Below are positions 47,095-47,750 of a stretch of 47,750 nucleotides of DNA, in pieces. A program made the position numbers and the translations under genes. Positions within the stretch are counted from its first letter, which is position 1; every line of letters begins with the position of its first letter. The notes under the pieces were generated by a model. The model was not told the DNA's origin. It saw only the letters and a program-made list of their open reading frames with translations, and ran no database searches. Source of the stretch: CAZDQL01 sp964507325 (GTDB lineage: Bacteria; Planctomycetota; UBA1135; GCA-002686595); NCBI GenBank assembly GCA_964507325.1, contig CAZDQL010000048.1:1-47750 (forward strand), read 5' to 3'.

Positions 47095-47750
47095 TCAGTT
47101 GCGGGTCATCCAGACGACGTAGCCGCGATAGGGCGCGTCGTCCCCGCAATGGAAGAGGAGTGACCCGAACAGGCCACTGAGCTGCCAGCCGTCGCAGGAC
47201 AAGGACAGCCTGGAGGGTCGCGAAGCGGTGGTCACGACGACCCGTCCGTCGGCGTCGCTCACGCCGCACTCGACACCATCTGCCAGGACGCGCACACCTG
47301 GAATCGGCGCGCCACCGATGGCTCCGTTAAAGCTGATGGTTATCTTCGGAGACGAATTCTCCGATGGGGACTCCCGCTCGATGAAGACCTCCGGATCGCC
47401 TGCGCGCAGATCGAGAATCGTCCCCCAGCCCTCTTCCAGGTCCACTTGGGCGATCCACTCCCCGTTTCGCTCTTCGAAGTCGAGATGGGTCCCACTCGCC
47501 GGCTGGAATCTGTCGGCCAAGACGACCCAATGGAAGGGGGTGTCGGGTGACATTCGCCAGCGCCTGTACCGTGGCACGGGCCCCTGGCTGGAGTAGATCG
47601 ACCCGGCAGGTCCGAACCAGACATGGAACTGGGGGATGTCCATCGCTCCGTTCCCCGCTCGAACATCGAATCCGTAGGAGCGCAGGTCGCCGTCATCGAC
47701 CCGATCGAAGTGGAGGGGATCCCCATCCGAGCGGCCGGTCTTCTGGCTAG
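47095..47750 (-). CDS. Hypothetical protein, 5' part outside the window
   Basis: The leftward frame is open to the right edge, so the N-terminus is missing; an internal ATG at 47643 is probably not the start. The visible 217 residues contain FHVWFGPAGSIYSSQGPVPR, THLDFEERNGEWIAQVDLEE, and near the C-terminus a carboxypeptidase-regulatory-like or Ig-like beta domain (KITISFNGAIGGAPIPGVRV, then CGVSDADGRVVVTT). It ends APYRGYVVWMTRN, 13 bp from the metB stop (convergent). Codon usage is less GC-rich at third positions than its neighbours. No function is assigned; a secreted or surface protein would fit. Confidence 0.65.
   Translation of the reverse strand, partial: SQKTGRSDGDPLHFDRVDDGDLRSYGFDVRAGNGAMDIPQFHVWFGPAGSIYSSQGPVPRYRRWRMSPDTPFHWVVLADRFQPASGTHLDFEERNGEWIAQVDLEEGWGTILDLRAGDPEVFIERESPSENSSPKITISFNGAIGGAPIPGVRVLADGVECGVSDADGRVVVTTASRPSRLSLSCDGWQLSGLFGSLLFHCGDDAPYRGYVVWMTRN

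Overview
The window is very GC-rich and gene-dense bacterial DNA with short gaps and long same-strand gene runs. Large secreted beta-helix, HEAT, FG-GAP and peptidase proteins sit beside a PduS/PduT-type microcompartment pair and a complete MoxR/Bat operon. Three secreted proteins end in the same 128-residue C-terminal domain (core FQFWYRD). Together these suggest a marine-type Planctomycetota bacterium. That assignment is inference; no rRNA, tRNA, CRISPR array or insertion sequence was seen.

Layout. 1-2391 (minus): a PduS-like electron-transfer protein, a PduT-like shell protein and the start of an AzgA-type purine permease, probably the edge of a microcompartment locus that continues to the left. 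2498-5158: secreted beta-helix protein. 5262-11224 (minus): lipoprotein M1 peptidase, DDAH-type arginine hydrolase, M16 peptidase and a candidate ADP-ribosyltransferase. 11294-13666 (plus): TIGR03790-like secreted protein. 13680-18571: HEAT proteins, a zinc-ribbon membrane protein and a small unknown. 18697-28649 (minus): moxR, DUF58, DUF4381-like, batA, batB, batC-like, batD, batE-like and a sulfatase-fold lipoprotein without its catalytic residues, nearly all joined by 1-4 bp overlaps. 28743-34614: MscS channel, glycoside hydrolase, serine beta-lactamase-like protein. 34724-37900: two secreted repeat proteins of somewhat lower GC. 38211-42090: HEAT protein and lytic transglycosylase. 42329-45246: TPR-type protein and M1 peptidase. 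45310-45621: a small metal-binding (HMA) lipoprotein with an in-frame TGA. 45879-47081: cystathionine gamma-synthase/lyase. 47095 to the right edge: 3' part of an unknown gene.

The most notable signal is the HMA lipoprotein. Its GMTCxxC-like motif has TGA exactly at the first cysteine, the reading frame continues through a full HMA domain, and 18-38 nt after the TGA there is an 8-bp hairpin with loop GGUCA, fitting a bacterial SECIS element. It is a strong selenoprotein candidate. A second gene, the HEAT protein at 13680-15773, also has an in-frame TGA, between its signal peptide and mature domain, and a hairpin follows that TGA as well. TGA is nevertheless a normal stop codon here, as the Bat operon overlaps show, so the code is not globally reassigned.

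Several genes appear to lack a Shine-Dalgarno sequence and instead have a TANNNT element 7-11 nt before the ATG, suggesting leaderless transcripts.
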